15,266 nt of DNA. Origin: Bdellovibrionaceae bacterium UBA6776. GTDB lineage: Bacteria > Bdellovibrionota > Bdellovibrionia > Bdellovibrionales > UBA1609. Made by a program: the position numbers and the translations under genes. The stretch covers positions 1 to 15,266 of the forward strand of contig DKGG01000045.1 in assembly GCA_002453155.1 (NCBI GenBank), given 5' to 3'. Under the pieces are notes generated by a model. The model saw only the letters and a program-made list of their open reading frames with translations, had not been told where the DNA came from and made no database searches. This document shows positions 13,922 to 15,266 of this stretch, one piece after another (within the stretch, counting starts at the first letter, position 1; every line of letters begins with the position of its first letter).

Positions 13922-14560
13922 TTATTCTCCGGCTTTTTCTGTCGCAGGAGCAGCAGCACCTTCAGCAGCAGCAGGTGTTGTGGAAGCAGTTTCTTCTGCC
14001 ACTTCCGCACAAGAAACGATGGTTTCTTTTTCACCAGAAATCACTTTAACCCCCGCAGGGAACTTGATGTCTGACACGTGAAGAGATTCGTCCAATTGAA
14101 GATTTGAAATGTCCAATTCAAAGTACTCAGGAATTTCAAGAGGAAGGGTTTCAATTTCCACTTCGCGCTTCACTTGGCTGACAAGTCCACCTTCCATCAC
14201 ACCAGGCGCTTTTCCAACCAATCGCACTTCCACTTCCACGCGAACAGTTTGAGTCATGTCCGGAGCGAAAAAGTCCATGTGAATGGGACGTCGGCTTACA
14301 GGGTGAACATCCAAATCTTTACGAAGAACTTTCATTCCATCCAAAGATTTGTCGTCGGATTTCAAAGTGAAAATGGTGTTTTCAAATCCGTGACGGGAGT
14401 ATTTCACAGCATCGTTTTCGCCAATGCTGAAAGAAAAGTTTTTTGTTTTTGGTCCGTACACCACAGCTGGAACCATGCGCTGAGTGCGAAGGTTGCGAGA
14501 TGTGCTTTTGCCGGCTTTGCGAAGCTCGGCTTGAATTGTTAGGTTTTGATTTCCAGTCAT
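13922..14560 (-). CDS. rplY: 50S ribosomal protein L25, long CTC form
   Basis: L25 binds 5S rRNA in the large ribosomal subunit. This is the long two-domain form (general stress protein CTC / TL5 type), 212 residues, rather than the 94-residue E. coli form. The N-terminal 5S-binding domain covers about 1-95 (ELRKAGKSTSRNLR, VPAVVYGPKTKNFSFSIGE, then LDVHPVSRRPIHMDFF at the end). The C-terminal beta domain follows (VRVEVEVRLVGKAPGVMEGG, a VSQVKREVEIETLPLEIPEY region and HVSDIKFPAGVKV). After about 190 comes a low-complexity tail of Ala, Glu and Thr. The ATG at 14560 has GAGGGAG eight bases upstream. It lies 49 bases after prs with no terminator visible, and the prs-rplY-pth order is the conserved arrangement. 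The 3' side is the palindromic element that separates it from pth. Confidence 0.96.
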   Translation of the reverse strand: MTGNQNLTIQAELRKAGKSTSRNLRTQRMVPAVVYGPKTKNFSFSIGENDAVKYSRHGFENTIFTLKSDDKSLDGMKVLRKDLDVHPVSRRPIHMDFFAPDMTQTVRVEVEVRLVGKAPGVMEGGLVSQVKREVEIETLPLEIPEYFELDISNLQLDESLHVSDIKFPAGVKVISGEKETIVSCAEVAEETASTTPAAAEGAAAPATEKAGE

Positions 14561-14609
14561 GTGAAGTTCTCCCTCTCACTCTTTAACTTTTGAAATTCAA
14601 TGTTTCTTT

Positions 14610-15266
14610 TTAAGTCTTTTTCTCGGACTCAATTTCAAACAGGGCGCTCACGGAGTCATAGCTGTAAATTCTTTGAATCGCCTCTGCTACCACTGGAGCC
14701 ACCGAAATCACTTCAAACTTTCCACTGTCTTGAGCGGCTTGCTTTAAAGGGATTGTGTCTGTCACCCAGACTTTTTCAATCTGACTTTCCGTGATCCGCG
14801 TGATGGCGGGGCCGGAGAGCACAGGGTGGGTGGCCACAGCAAACACCCTTTTTGCCCCATTCTTGAGGAGGCTGTCAACTCCCTGAGTCAGAGTTCCTGC
14901 GGTATCAATCATATCATCCAAAATAATGGCCGTTTTGCCCTCAACATCACCAATCAAGTGATAGGCCTTGGCTTCATTGGGGCCGGTGCGGCGCTTGTCG
15001 ATGATGGCAATGGAGCACTCAATGCGTTTTGAGAAGGCTCGAGCGCGCTCAACCCCCCCGGCATCCGGGCTCACAACCACGTATTCGTCTCCAAAACCTT
15101 GGCGCTCTCGAAAGGCGCGGGCCAAAGTGGGGATTCCGAAAAGGTGATCCACGGGGCCATCAAAAAATCCCTGAATTTGAGAAGAGTGAAGATCCACAAC
15201 CACCAGGCGATCTGCACCGGAAGTTTTACAGAGTTCCGCCACGCATTTTGCAGAAATGGGGGCGCG
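14610..15266 (-). CDS. prs: Ribose-phosphate pyrophosphokinase (PRPP synthetase), 5' end outside the window
   Basis: Prs makes PRPP from ribose 5-phosphate and ATP for nucleotide, histidine and tryptophan synthesis, in the cytoplasm. The frame runs off the right edge of the window, so 218 C-terminal residues are visible and roughly 95-100 N-terminal residues are missing. Reading from the edge, RAPISAK matches the RVPITAK segment of other Prs proteins; an internal GTG at 15242 is not the start. Motifs seen in order: VVDLHSSQIQGFFDGPVDHL with the catalytic-region His, VVSPDAGGVERARAFSKR, the flexible-loop IIDKRRTGPNEA with the active-site Lys and Arg, and the PRPP-binding loop DDMIDTAGTLTQG. 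The C-terminus ends SVSALFEIES plus a short charged tail, as in class I enzymes. It is the first visible gene of the prs-rplY-pth-ychF block. Confidence 0.97.
   Translation of the reverse strand, partial: RAPISAKCVAELCKTSGADRLVVVDLHSSQIQGFFDGPVDHLFGIPTLARAFRERQGFGDEYVVVSPDAGGVERARAFSKRIECSIAIIDKRRTGPNEAKAYHLIGDVEGKTAIILDDMIDTAGTLTQGVDSLLKNGAKRVFAVATHPVLSGPAITRITESQIEKVWVTDTIPLKQAAQDSGKFEVISVAPVVAEAIQRIYSYDSVSALFEIESEKKT

Noticed and set aside
1..15266. CRISPR arrays, insertion sequences, prophage genes, toxin-antitoxin or restriction systems, tRNA or rRNA genes
   Set aside because: I found no regularly spaced direct repeats, transposase or integrase motifs, defence-type domains or tRNA-like cloverleaf sequence.

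Overview
The window is a typical bacterial chromosomal segment with short intergenic gaps, ATG/GTG/TTG starts and classic Shine-Dalgarno sites. It looks Gram-negative: lipoprotein signals, a Slt70-type periplasmic lytic transglycosylase and the prs-rplY-pth-ychF block. The Opp uptake genes, degradative enzymes and several small secreted proteins would suit a Bdellovibrionota (Bdellovibrio-like) or related deltaproteobacterial-grade organism. That placement is inferred from gene content and style; no database search was possible and there is no rRNA gene in the window.

Layout. (1) Positions 1-938, minus strand: a 40-residue lipoprotein followed by a 217-residue secreted protein with eight cysteines and a strong intrinsic terminator. 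The cassette is bracketed by two GGTACC-centred palindromes. (2) Positions 1078-2532, minus strand: radA, a DNA repair and recombination ATPase. (3) From 2673, plus strand: a TPR/SLT lytic transglycosylase, then a tightly packed run oppA-oppB-oppC-DUF1338-gcdH (4-nt overlaps or gaps of 9-12 nt). Next comes a secreted protein of unknown function with its own promoter. (4) Positions 11807-12057: a short convergent gap holding an AT-rich inverted repeat and what looks like a small lysine-rich gene broken by one indel. (5) From 12058 to the right edge, minus strand: ychF, pth, rplY and the 3' two-thirds of prs, transcribed prs to ychF.

How it fits together. The plus-strand operon joins peptide uptake (binding lipoprotein plus two permeases, but no OppD/OppF ATPases here) to two enzymes at the lower end of lysine breakdown: a DUF1338 2-oxoadipate dioxygenase/decarboxylase and a glutaryl-CoA dehydrogenase. 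With the neighbouring murein-cleaving enzyme this could be a module for eating peptides, but the link is inference. The minus-strand block on the right is translation and nucleotide housekeeping. Its surprise is a long palindromic element filling the rplY-pth gap. As RNA it folds into a terminator-like hairpin whose U-tract ends four bases before the pth start codon, leaving pth without a visible ribosome binding site.

I see no CRISPR array, insertion sequence, phage gene, tRNA or rRNA. No large novel system is evident. The best leads are the peptide/lysine operon, the rplY-pth element, the unidentified secreted proteins and the broken small gene.
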